Assembly (NCBI GenBank): GCA_027257055.1
Contig: JAPVLO010000205.1
Coordinates: 1,116,001-1,180,000 of the forward strand
DNA length: 64,000 nucleotides
Direction of reading: 5' to 3'
Origin: Cephalopachus bancanus
Lineage: Eukaryota > Chordata > Mammalia > Primates > Tarsiidae
Part shown: positions 36,322-45,377 of the stretch, one piece after another
Numbering within the stretch: the first letter of the stretch is position 1
Layout: each line of letters opens with the position of its first letter
Notes under the pieces: generated by a model
Told to the model about the DNA's origin: nothing
Databases searched by the model: none
Seen by the model: the letters and a program-made list of their open reading frames with translations, nothing else
Position numbers and translations under genes: made by a program

Positions 36322-36898
36322 TGAAGAACTAGTTATTTATTCCAGTCTTCTCTCTCTGACTTGTTTTGATTTTCATTAGCTATATTTGCTTAGAGATTTT
36401 TTTTTTGTAATTTACCTGGTGAATTTCTTTTCCTCTAGGTCATTGCCTCTTTTTCAGTCCTAGATGGTACTTAAGCTCAAGTTTGCCTCAACCCTAGTAA
36501 ATGATAGGCATGCCACCAGTCTTAAATGGAGAGGTCCCAAAGAGGCTATCTTGGCAGTGTGAAAAAGGTGGTTAACTATTCATGCCCAGAGGACCTGTGG
36601 AACATACTTCCTATAGCGTGGAATAGCCACTCTGATTTGGAGTTTTTTTTTTTTTTTTTGCTAAGTTATAGAGCAGAGTTTCCAGGGTTGAGGATGTTAG
36701 TGCTGCCTCTGAGAGGGCCATAACAGAGTATACCATAGACTTAGGTTAAGAACATCGCTATAACCCAATAAATATGTAATCGGTTTGTGGACAATAGCAC
36801 AGCCATTTTAGTTTTCTGCTTTAAAACATAACCTGTAGCTGTTTAACATTTCAGTTATGGGAAAAACTGCAAAGCTCCAGTTCAAGCTTCAACCCCTT

Positions 36899-37004
36899 CC
36901 CTTGACCCACTATCCCCTTAGCAACAACCAATCAGATGCCAGGGGAAAATCACCTAAAGTTTCCAAATGTCTCTGCAACTTGCCCAGCTAGTGGGTCAAG
37001 GTCA
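36899..37004 (+). promoter_or_regulatory. U3 inverted repeat with nuclear-receptor half-site
   Basis: CCTTGACCCACTA at 36,900-36,912 and its exact reverse complement TAGTGGGTCAAGG at 36,989-37,001 flank a CCAATCAG box. The right arm continues into TCAAGGTCA (36,996-37,004), the extended half-site bound by NR5A/ERR-type orphan receptors. Both arms are unchanged in the 3' LTR. Function is inference. Confidence 0.55.
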
Positions 37005-37122
37005 GCCCAAATCAAGCTAGCCAATCCTCCACGATTGAGCTGACCACCAGAGGTTACTACCCAATTAAATGGTAACAAGACTGAAAAGTCCCCCCAAACT
37101 CCTCCTCCCTTTGTGTAACCAT

Positions 37123-37216
37123 GATAAAAGGTGTCTGCTTAAAGAAGCTGGGGCCTCTGGGTGTACTCTGCTGTGTCGGTTGTCGACAGAGGTCCAGGCT
37201 CGAGCTTGCAAATAAA
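37123..37216 (+). promoter_or_regulatory. LTR core promoter and poly(A) signal
   Basis: GATAAAAG (37,123-37,130) is the only TATA-like box at a suitable place downstream of the CCAAT boxes. AATAAA (37,211-37,216) lies about 80 bp on, the spacing expected if R begins between them. A cap site was not determined. Confidence 0.65.
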
Positions 37217-37283
37217 GACCCTCTTGAACTTTCATCGGAATTGGCTCTTGGTGATCTCTCGGATTGGATTTTCGGTCACTACA

Positions 37284-37303
37284 TTTGGGGCTCTCCTGGG
37301 ATC
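37284..37303 (+). other. primer binding site, tRNA-Pro-like
   Basis: Immediately after the LTR: TTTGGGGCTCTCCTGGGAT. It matches the proline-tRNA site used by most gammaretroviruses (TGGGGGCTCGTCCGGGAT) apart from a missing/changed base in the middle and a few substitutions. Other tRNA sites fit worse. Confidence 0.75.
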
Positions 37304-37659
37304 CCAGAGACTCCCGAGACCCCAGTCTGGAGGGTTCTCAGTCCGGCATTCGGTAAGTCGCTCCCAGGTTAGTGCATCTGTGTCCTGTATCTCAGGTGGA
37401 GCTCCACATTTTGTTCTGAGGTTGGTATCAGGCTAGGCGGACACGCTGGAAAGCTGCCGGCTGGGGCTCGTGGAGACGTCCATGACCCCATCCGGAAGAC
37501 GAGGTCTTCATCTGTGGGGAAGGTCAGACTCGTCGATGGTCTGTCTCTCCTCTGTCGTACTTTCAGATTTGTTTTCGCGGCCGCTGCTGTCTGTCGCTTG
37601 TCGTTTTCCCTTTCGTCTTGTTGGTTGTGTTTGTTGTAATGACAGTACTGACGAATGAG
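37304..37659 (+). promoter_or_regulatory. leader with splice donor and open upstream frame
   Basis: A consensus splice donor CG|GTAAGT lies at 37,351-37,358, in the usual place for the env mRNA. The frame of gag is open upstream of its AUG from 37,486, after a TGA at 37,483. It contains a CTG at 37,552 and a hydrophobic run of about 20 residues at 37,588-37,650. Gammaretroviruses use such an extension for glycosylated Gag. The leader may also hold the packaging signal, which I cannot place. Confidence 0.55.
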
Positions 37660-39303
37660 ATGGGACAGGCACAGACAACGCCGTTAACTCTCATGACTGA
37701 TCACTTTTCAGAACTAAAAGAAAGGGCGCACAATTTGAGTGTCGAAATTCACAAAAAGAAATTCCAGGATTTGTGCACCACTGAGTGGCCTGCCTTCAAT
37801 GTAGGCTGGCCATGAGAAGGGACCTTTCTAACAAGTGTTCTCTTGCAGGTCAAGAATGTCATCCTCCAAAGAGGCTCCCAGGGACACCCAGACCAACTAC
37901 CTTATATACTGGTCTGGCAAGATATAGTGGAATCCCCTCCTCCTTGGGTGAAACCCTATCTTTCTACTCCGTTAAAGGCATTAAGAGTGCTCACGTTGCA
38001 GGAGAAGGGAGCAGAAACTTTGGAGCTGCCGGAGAGTGTGTTGTCACAGCCTCGTGAGAAGCAGAATCCCTTCCATAAGTCCCAAAGAACCCCTTTTACC
38101 CCATTCTCCCTGATTCTAACCTGGAAGAGATAATTTCCCCCCCATACCAGTCAGCTCCCCCTAGACCTTCAGCCCCACCAGCGCCCCAAGCCACTGCCAC
38201 AGCCGCTGCCGCTGCGGAGGCGGAGCCAGAAGCAGCCGGGGAGGGGAGGCAGGAAAGAGAAATGAATGGACCAGCCGCGGGGACTCAAAGGGGAGTCACC
38301 AGGGTGGTTGGTCCTGGAGTGGGCCCGGCCGACTCCATGGTGATCTTGCCACTGAGAGTGGCTGGGCCCCCAGATGAGGCTGGGAACCAACACATGCATT
38401 ATTGGCCGTTTTCCACTAGTAATCTATACAATTGGAAAACGCAAACTGCTACTTTCTCTGAGAATCCTAGAGGGCTGATTAACTTGCTGGAAAGCATTCT
38501 CTTTACCCACCAGCCTACCTGGGATGATTGCCAGATGCTTCTACAGGTATTATTCACCACTGAAGAGAAAGAAAGAATCCAGATGGAGGCCGGAAGTTGG
38601 TTCTGGGAGTTGATGGACAGCCCACCACCAACCCTGATCTTATAAATGCAGCCTTTCCCCTTTCCCGACCTGGATGGGATTTTAACATGGCAGAAGGTAA
38701 GGAGAAACTCTGGGTCTACCGCCAGGCTCTGATGGCAGGTCTCTGGGCAGCTGCTCTTAAGCCCACTAATTTGGCTAAGGTATATAACATAAGGCAGGAC
38801 AGGAACGAGAGCCCAGCTGCATTTTTGGAGTGTATTACAGAAGCCTTCCATCAATACATCCAATGGATCCAGAGGCACCAGAAACCAAAGCGGCTGCAAT
38901 CATGGCATTCATTAATCAGGCAGCACCAGATATCAAAAGGAAGCTGCAGAAAGTAGAAAGATTAGGAAAGAAAAGTTTACAGGATCTGCTGGGAGTGACT
39001 GAGAAAGCCTTTAACAATAGAGAGAGTCTGGAAGAATGCCAGGACAGGCGTAGTGAGCAGCAGACCAAGGGATTAGCAAAAATTCTCTTAGCCGCCAGTA
39101 CCCACGACCCCAAGGAAAAAGAGAAGTGGTTAAAAAAATTGGCTTCTGAGTCAGGCAACAAACTGGGGAATCCCCAGCCGGACCGCCCCAAGTTAGGGAA
39201 AAATCAGTGTTTCTACTGTTAGGAGGAAGGACACTACATAAAGAACTGCCCTAAGTGCCCTCCCCATCCTGAGGTCAAAGTGACTGTACTTGTAACTGAA
39301 TAG
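37660..39303 (+). pseudogene. gag: gag pseudogene (MA, p12-like, CA, NC)
   Basis: Gag builds the virion shell. The AUG at 37,660 gives MGQ, so the myristoylation glycine is present. The MA segment ends in ..[10 protein letters not shown], then TGA at 37,813 (an arginine CGA by comparison) interrupts the same frame. A proline-rich segment near 38,140-38,190 contains PSAP, a late-budding motif. CA begins near 38,390 (HYWPFSTSNLYNW) and runs through QPTWDDC, TNLAKV and NESPAAFLE. The NC zinc knuckle is C-F-Y-C-(stop)-E-E-G-H-x4-C, with TAG at 39,220 inside it. Frameshifts lie near 38,050-38,130, 38,600 and 38,860. The gene ends at TAG 39,301. Overall length is normal for a gammaretroviral gag. 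Confidence 0.92.
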
Positions 39304-39345
39304 GGAGGTCAGGGCTCAGAGTCCCCCCTGAGCCCCAGATAACCT
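39295..39345 (+). promoter_or_regulatory. gag-pol UAG read-through signal
   Basis: The gag frame ends GAA TAG GGA GGT CAG GG, followed by a GC-rich stretch able to pair. Gammaretroviruses suppress this UAG with a following purine octamer-type spacer and pseudoknot, and the wording here is strongly conserved. A C-run just downstream (39,323-39,328) has an apparent indel that puts pro out of frame. Confidence 0.75.
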
Positions 39346-39620
39346 TGGAGGTAGGGGGGAAACCTGTGACTTTTCATGTGGATTCAGGAGTGGAGCGATC
39401 CGTATTATGAAAACCACAAGGCCCTCTCTCAGACAAAATCTCATGGGTTCAAGGAGCTAACGAGATAAGACCGGCACATTGGGACCACTAAGAGAACAGT
39501 GAATTTAAGCACTGGTACGGTCGCCCATGAGTTCTTAGTTCTTCCTGATTGCCCGTACCCTTTGTTTGGGAGAGATCTATTGACCAAAGTGGAAGCAAAT
39601 CTCAGCTTTCGGCCAGACGG
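39304..39620 (+). pseudogene. pro: pro pseudogene (aspartic protease)
   Basis: Retroviral protease matures Gag and Pol. [17 protein letters not shown] at about 39,336-39,389 includes the catalytic D-S-G; active enzymes have D-S/T-G-A, and V follows here. A TGA at 39,408 and a later shift break the frame. The C-terminal LFGRDLL at 39,562-39,582 corresponds to the conserved glycine-arginine-aspartate helix. Three frames are needed to read it, so it is inactive. Confidence 0.85.
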
Positions 39621-40830
39621 GGTGACAGTAACAGATTCAGTTGGGTGCCCCCTGCAGATTCTAACTGTAAAATTAGAAGATGAATACAGGCTGTGTCAGG
39701 CTCCTGACCCAGAGATGGAATTGGACATTCAGGACTGTCTTCAGGAAATTCCCCTAGCCTGGGCAGAAACTGGAGGAATAGGGTTGGCTAAACACAGGCC
39801 AGCAGTGTTTGTGGAACTAAAGCCCGGAGCAGACCCAGCCCAGGTTCGGCAGTATCCAATCCCTGTGGCAGCACGAAATGGGATAATCCCTCACATACGG
39901 CAGCTGCTGGATGAGGAATATTGTGGCCTTGTCAGTCTGCCTGGAATACACCCTTGCTGCCAGTGCGAAAACCTAATTCAAGCGACTACCGACCTGTTCA
40001 GGACTTACGGGAAGTAAACCGCTGGGTGATGGACATACACCCCACGGTTCCTAACCCTTATACCCTCCTCACCACCCTGGCCCCAGGCAAGGTTTGGTAC
40101 ACGGTATTAGATTTAAAAGATGCCTTTTTCAGCTTACCGTTGGCCCCATGGAGTCAGGACATCTTTGCCTTCGAGTGGCTGGACCCGAAAGAGGAATCAG
40201 TGGGCAACTCACCTGGACCCGGCTTCCCCAAGGATTTAAAAACTCTCCCACCATCTTCGATGAAGCCTTACATGAAGACCTGGGTGAGTTCTGTAACACA
40301 CACCCCACCCTAACCATGTTGCAGTATGTGAATGATATTCTGCTAGCCGCAGAAAATCGGGACATGTGCTTGCAAGGCACCAGAGATTTGCTGCAAACAC
40401 TAGGTGCTCTGGGCTATCGAGCCTCGGCCAGAAAGGTTCAGATTTGCAAAACTGAAGTAAGTTACCTGGACTACAAACTGAAAGACAGGCAGAGATGGCT
40501 ATCAGATGTCCGGAAGGAGACGGTACTGAGAATTCCACAACCACAGAATGTACGACAGGTATGTGAGTTCTTAGGATCGGCTGGCTTCTGCCGCCTATGG
40601 ATTCCTGGGTTTGCTTAGCTTGCCCGGCCATTATATGAGGCCACCAAAAATAAGTCCGACCTCATATGGACGGAGGACATGAACAGATCTTTCGAAACTC
40701 TTAAACAAGCCCTGATGTCAGCCCCAGCTTTGGGACTGCCAGATCTGACTAAACCCTTTTTCTTGTTTGTTGATGAGTCTAACGGAATAGCCAAAGGAGT
40801 GCTGTTGCAGAAATAGGCCATGGAAGAGTC
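39621..40830 (+). pseudogene. pol: pol pseudogene: reverse transcriptase domain
   Basis: RT copies the RNA genome. Visible in order: the VRQYPIP start region (39,844), [11 protein letters not shown] (about 39,988), [11 protein letters not shown] with the first catalytic aspartate (about 40,099-40,131), [12 protein letters not shown] (40,226-40,261), and the catalytic YxDD box, which reads YVND at 40,325-40,336. The thumb/connection start continues to [16 protein letters not shown]. Frameshifts lie near 39,940, 40,190 and 40,830; stops lie at 40,616 (TAG) and 40,814 (TAG). The YVND change alone would abolish catalysis. Confidence 0.92.
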
Positions 40831-41732
40831 CAGTGGCATACCTGTCAAAGAAGTTAAACTCCGTGCCTGCTGGGTGGCCCCCTTGCCTACAGATCATCGC
40901 GGCAGTTGCCAGTATGGTCAAGGATGCTGACAAAATCACCATGGGAAAAGAACTACATGTCACCGCCCCTCATGCTGTGGAGGGAGTTCTAAGACAACCA
41001 CCCGACAGATGGATAAGTAATGCCCAGCTAACTCATTATCAAAGTCTCCTTTTAAACCCAGCCAGAATCTTGTTTCAGGCTCCGGCTACTCTGAATCCAG
41101 CCACCCTGCTACCCGACCTGAACGGGGAAGGCCCCCTGCATGACTGCCAGGACATCCTGGTGCAGGTCCACGGAATACGGGAAGACCTCCAGGACCAGCC
41201 CCTAACCAATGCTGAAAGAACTTGGTACACAGACGGCAGCAGCTTCGTGCAGGGCAGAACCAGGTATGCTGGGGCAGCGGTGACTACAGAGACTGAGACC
41301 TTATGGGCAGCGCCACTTGCGGCCGGAACCTCGGCACAGTGAGCCGAGCTCATTGCCCTCACTAAGGCCCTAGTCATGGGAAAAGGGCAGAGAATAAATG
41401 TTTATACTGACAGCAGGTATGCTTTTGCAACTGCGCACATTCATGGAGCCATCTGTAAGGAGAGGGGGCTCTTAACTGCAGAAGGAAAGGCTATCAAAAA
41501 TAAAACTGAAATCCTTGAGTTGTTACAGGCACCCTGGCTACCCAAAGCACTGGCCATAATACATTGTCCAGGACACCAGAAGGAGGACACGCCAGTGGCA
41601 CAGGGAAACCGTCTGGCAGACGCTGAGGCCAAAAAGGGGACCCTTTTTGTGGACCATGTCCTAGTGACCACACTGCCAGACCCTGGGCCCCGGATCTGCC
41701 AGAAAACCCGAATTATACAGAGAAGGATTTAA
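40831..41732 (+). pseudogene. pol: pol pseudogene: connection and RNase H
   Basis: RNase H removes template RNA. One frame runs the length, broken by TGA at 41,340. Connection wording: [16 protein letters not shown]. RNase H active-site elements are all legible: WYTDGSS (41,224-41,244), [10 protein letters not shown] with the glutamate just after the [11 protein letters not shown] (41,403-41,426) and [10 protein letters not shown] (about 41,606). This is the best-preserved enzymatic part of pol. Confidence 0.9.
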
Positions 41733-42920
41733 AATGGATAAATGGGCAGCCTGGAGTTATGTTCTCAAGCAGCTGGTGGTGGATCCAACACTGGGATACA
41801 ACCACCAGCAAATGGAATGTCATCCTTCCAGAACAGTTGGGTCGGCAACTGCTTATAAAAATGCACAGAAGTACCCACATGGGAACCAGAAAAATGGAAG
41901 AATTAATATGCCATGCAAACATGGTTATGCCCAACGGTCGACAAATGATCGAACAAATTGTAAATCAATGTCAGGCTTATCAGGTTGTCAATGCAACCAA
42001 TCCCAAACAAAACCCAGGGACCAGACTTCAGGGAAACTGGCCAGGAGCGTACTGGGAAGTGGACTTCACTGAGGTGAGACCAGGAAAGTACAGATACAAG
42101 TACTTACTAGTGTTTATAGACACTTTTTCAGGGTGGATTGAGGCATTCCCCACCAAGAATGAAACTGCACAGGTGGTAGCCAAGAAACTCCTAGAAGATC
42201 TGTTGCCTAGCTACAATTTCCCGGTCCAAATTGGGTCGGACAACGGCCCCAGCTTCATCTCCAAGGTAATACAGGGAGTGGCTCAGTCACTGGGGCGGAT
42301 TGGAAATTACATTGTGCATACAGGTCCCAGAGCTCAGGACAGGTAGAAAGGATGAACAGAACTCTAAAAGAGACCTTGACTAAATTAGTCCAGGAGACTG
42401 GCGGGACTGGGTGACTCTCCTTCCCTTTGCGCTGTATAGGGTGCACAACTCATCCTATAAGCTAGGGTTTACTCCTTTTGAAATCATGTTTGGAGTGCCA
42501 CCACCGGTAATACCTAACTTAAAAACAGAATTATTAATAGACATAGATAATCAAAAACTCCTTTTTTCCCTCCAAACTCTGCAAAGGGTCCACGAGCAGG
42601 TGTGGCCCAGACTGAAAGCCCTTTATGAGACCGGACTACCGCCAACTCCCCACAAATACCAGCCGGGGGCCTGGGTATATGTCTGGCAACATCAACACGA
42701 GACTCTGTAGCTGCGGTGGAAAGGACCGTACGTTGTGATCCTGTCCACCCCCACTGCCTTGAAGGTGGAAGGTATCACGTCTTGAATACACCACAGCCAT
42801 GTCAAACTTGCTGACACCCCTGTTGTGCTGAAAGACTACGCACTCAAATGGAACAGCCGACTGGACAAGGACAATCCCCTAAAGCTAAGACCATTTCGAG
42901 CTCCTTCTTCTTCCTTATAA
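41733..42920 (+). pseudogene. pol: pol pseudogene: integrase
   Basis: Integrase inserts viral DNA. The zinc-binding part has the HxxxH pair (MHRSTHMGTRKM, about 41,861-41,896), but its CxxC is C-Q-A-Y, so the second cysteine is lost. The catalytic core has aspartates at 42,062 (VDFTEV) and 42,239 (SDNGPSF) and the glutamate at 42,346 (QVERMNR), consistent with a D,D-35-E triad, but a frameshift at about 42,340 separates the last two. A further shift lies near 42,400. TAG at 42,708 and TGA at about 42,783 break the C-terminal domain (WKGPYVV, the GPY/F motif). The frame finally ends at TAA 42,918, overlapping env by 73 bp. Confidence 0.92.
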
Positions 42921-44174
42921 CAATGATTAAACTTCTTTGGGCAGTCCCCAACCCCCACCAACCCCAACGCCTGACCTGGCAGGTCTTAGCCACCTCCTCA
43001 GGTGGTGATGTTGTTTTTCAGACCTCCACAGTAGCCCCCGCCCCCCGGGACCTGGTTCCCAACCCTAACTTGGGACCTGAGCCAAGTGTACACCAACCGC
43101 GACTGGGACCTCCCAATGGGGCGTGACATTTTCCTGTCCCTTGGAGCCAAATACAGAGCTCCAAGATGTGGTAAAAACGCCTACTGTAACTATAAATTTT
43201 ATGTATGCCCAGGGCATGATAAAGATAAAAAATGCCAAGACCCCACCCAGTTTTTTTGCCCATCCTGGAAATGTGTTTCTACGGGCAATATACACTGAAC
43301 CCGGCCAAAAATAATAATTTAATCACTTTAAGGATTAAGGGATCCTTTAAGCCGCCACCGAGGGTCCTGTCCGGCACCCAGTTTTTGTGACCCTGTCATC
43401 ATAAAATTCACCCAAGCTGGGCAACAAGCTAAAGACTGGACCTTAGGGAAAATGTGGGGATTAGGCTATATAATGAGCCTAGAATTCACTGGAAGGACTA
43501 TGGAAGTCTCTTCATGATCCGGTTGGTTATTCATGATCTAATTGTCTGGCCAGTAGAAGCCAACCAAATACTAGCACCCCTGTGGGTAACCCATAAACCT
43601 ATACAGAGAGAGACTAGCACTGTGAGAACCCAGCTCAGCCCCCCTCGTGCCATCCACGTCCCCAAAGAGACTTGTGCTACCCACGAGCTCCCCTATCCCC
43701 TTATGGGAGCTACTCCAACAGACTTTTTCCTTCCTCAATGCCACCAAACCCGAGGTAACTCAGTCCTGCTGGCTATGTTATAATCCCTGGCCACCCTATT
43801 ATAAGGGCATTGCAATTGTAGGAAACTACACCACAAGCCCAGATTCCAATGCTTGTCGGTGGGCCCCAAACACTGTAGGCCTGACCCTACAGTCAGTCAC
43901 TGGGAATGAAACCTGTGTGGGCCGCCCACATCCAAAGGTCCGGTCCTTGTGTGCCCAAACTTTCCCACTAGTCTCCAGTAACTTCCACCTGCCCCCTGAG
44001 AACGGATGATGGATATGTTCCACTGCCTTAACTCCATGTTTTCATAGGCAGGTACTCAATCAGTCTCAAGATGGCTTTTGCATCTTGGTGCAGTTACTTC
44101 CCAAAATACTGTACCACACTGATGAGGATGTATTCCGGTTACTGACACAAGAAGAACACCCCCAGGCTAAAAGG
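42848..44174 (+). pseudogene. env: env pseudogene: surface subunit (SU)
   Basis: SU would bind the receptor. The AUG at 42,848 opens a signal peptide with a hydrophobic core, and the mature start is near NPHQP (about 42,950). Later cysteine-bearing segments, AKDWTLG, CWLC (the disulfide-exchange motif, about 43,767) and the C-terminal WICSTALTPC region are legible but lie in alternating frames. Shifts lie near 43,050-43,090, 43,450 and 43,640-43,700. Stops include TGA 43,296 and TGA 44,007, the latter replacing a tryptophan codon. The SU/TM junction reads Q-A-K-R, so the furin consensus lacks its first arginine. About 440 codons, normal for the family. Confidence 0.9.
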
Positions 44175-44755
44175 GAACCAGTCTCTGCAATAACCCTGTC
44201 AATGTTGCTAGGACTAGGCCTTGCCGGGGCAGGAAGGGTACTACCTCCCTAGCCACTCAGTCCCATCATTACAGTAGCCTTCGGGCTAAAATAAATTCTG
44301 ACATAGAAAAAATAGAAACTTCTATTTCACACTTACAGGACTCCCTAACCACACTGTCTGAAGTAGTTTTGCAAAACCGTAGAGGCCTAGACCTACTGTT
44401 CCTCCAACAAGGTGGCCTCTGCGCCGCCCTGGGAGAAGAATGTTGTTTCTACATCGACCATTTAGGCGTAGTAAAGGAATCTATGGCTAAGGTACAAAAA
44501 GGTTTGGCTAAGTGCAAATTAGAGTGGGACCAGAGGCAGGGATGGTTTGAAAGTTGGTTTAACTACTCACCTTGGTTAACCACACTATTGTCTGCTTTAA
44601 TAGGCCCCGTGATCATACTTTTGCTGTTGCTGACCTTCGGTCCATGTATTCTAAACAAACTAATAACTTTTATAAAAACTAGGGTAAACACTGTGCAACT
44701 TATGGTCTTCAGACAACAATACCAACAGGTGCCCCTGGACAACTCAGCATGTTGA
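44175..44755 (+). pseudogene. env: env pseudogene: transmembrane subunit (TM)
   Basis: TM is the fusion subunit. After the junction comes a hydrophobic fusion-peptide-like segment (to about 44,235), where a 1-nt shift and an in-frame TAG occur. From about 44,238 to the stop at 44,753 a single frame, the same as the env start, is open for about 170 codons. It carries a heptad-repeat region ([12 protein letters not shown]), an immunosuppressive-domain-type segment (44,369-44,420), CX6CC with cysteines at 44,420, 44,441 and 44,444, a membrane anchor (about 44,580-44,660) and a short cytoplasmic tail containing YQQVPL. It is the most intact part of env, but no translation from it alone is shown. 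Confidence 0.9.
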
Positions 44756-44788
44756 AGGAATCCAAGATTAGATTCACTCTACCCTCAT

Positions 44789-44801
44789 GAGAAGAGGGGA
44801 A
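44789..44801 (+). other. polypurine tract
   Basis: GAGAAGAGGGGAA directly precedes the TG of the 3' LTR. It is the plus-strand primer site in retroviral replication, and its position matches the LTR boundary exactly. Confidence 0.88.
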
Positions 44802-45373
44802 TGAGAGGGCCATAACAGAGTATATCATAGACTTAGGTTAAGAACATGCTATAACCCAATAAATATGTAATCAGCTTGTGGACAATAGCACAGCCATTTT
44901 AGTTTTCTGCTTTAAAACATAACCTGTAGCTGTTTAACGTTTCAGTTATGGGAAAAACTGCAAAGCTCCAGTTCAAGCTTCAACCCCTTCCCTTGACCCA
45001 CTATCCCCTTAGCAACAACCAATCAGATGCCAGGGGAAAATCACCTAAAGTTTCCAAATGTCTCTGCAACTTGCCCAGCTAGTGGGTCAAGGTCAGCCCA
45101 AATCAAGCTAGCCAATCCTCCACGACTGAGCTGACCACCAGAGGTTACTACCCAATTAAATGGTAACAAGACTGAAAAGTCCCCCCAAACTCCTCCTCCC
45201 TTTGTGTAACCATGATAAAAGGTGTCTGCTTAAAGAAGTTGGGGCCTCTGGGTGTATTCTGCTGTGTTGGTTGTCGACAGAGGTCCAAGCTTGAGCTTGC
45301 ACATAAAGACCCTCTTGAACTTTCATCGGAATTGGCTCTTGGTGGTCTCTCGGATTGAACGTTTGGCACTACA
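44802..45373 (+). repeat. provirus 3' LTR
   Basis: 572 bp, TGAGAGGGCC...CACTACA, with the same CCAAT/TATA layout (GATAAAAG near 45,213). The R-region poly(A) signal is CATAAA (about 45,302) where the 5' LTR has AATAAA. It is followed by the CCTC duplication and by L1 5' UTR text. Confidence 0.95.
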
Positions 45374-45377
45374 CCTC

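Larger units (their letters stand above)
30166..36709 (-). mobile_element. old near-full-length L1, main body
   Basis: A minus-strand L1 runs 3' UTR (30,166-30,480), ORF2 (to about 34,700), intergenic spacer, ORF1 (35,430-36,321) and 5' region. The provirus interrupts it at 36,710, and it resumes at 45,378 to end near 45,800. Excluding insertions it is about 6.6 kb, close to full length. It holds a 134-bp inverted scrap (30,713), a young Alu (31,598) and a 124-bp direct duplication (32,083). Divergence and ORF1 text point to an L1M-age element rather than a recent primate L1. Confidence 0.85.
36710..37283 (+). repeat. provirus 5' LTR
   Basis: 574 bp, TGAGAGGGCC...CACTACA. U3 carries CCAAT boxes at 36,928 and 37,021 and a TATA-like GATAAAAG at 37,123-37,130. 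AATAAA is at 37,211-37,216 in R. It differs from the 3' LTR by about 12 scattered substitutions, a 1-bp indel near 36,756 and a small cluster in the last 20 bp, so about 3% by eye. Mostly C/T and G/A changes fit neutral decay. Confidence 0.95.
36710..45373 (+). mobile_element. complete defective gammaretrovirus-like provirus (ERV1)
   Basis: LTR - primer binding site - leader - gag - pro/pol - env - polypurine tract - LTR, 8,664 bp. The 4-bp duplication CCTC (36,706-36,709 and 45,374-45,377) is the size typical of gammaretroviral integrases, and both LTRs start TG and end CA. Class is shown by the tRNA-Pro-like binding site, the gag UAG read-through junction, a Gag starting MGQ, CWLC in SU, CX6CC in TM and the pol/env overlap. 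The SU start (NPHQP..LTWQVL) resembles the FeLV/GALV/KoRV branch in wording. Every gene carries frameshifts and stops. It sits in the 5' UTR of a minus-strand L1, in opposite orientation. Confidence 0.95.

Noticed and set aside
38399..38899. 166-codon minus-strand frame inside the provirus as an antisense gene
   Set aside because: It is the shadow of gag CA; the sense strand explains the sequence and no antisense product of this type is known in gammaretroviruses.
42848..44755. Functional syncytin-like env
   Set aside because: SU has several frameshifts and at least two stops, and the SU/TM cleavage site lacks a full furin consensus.
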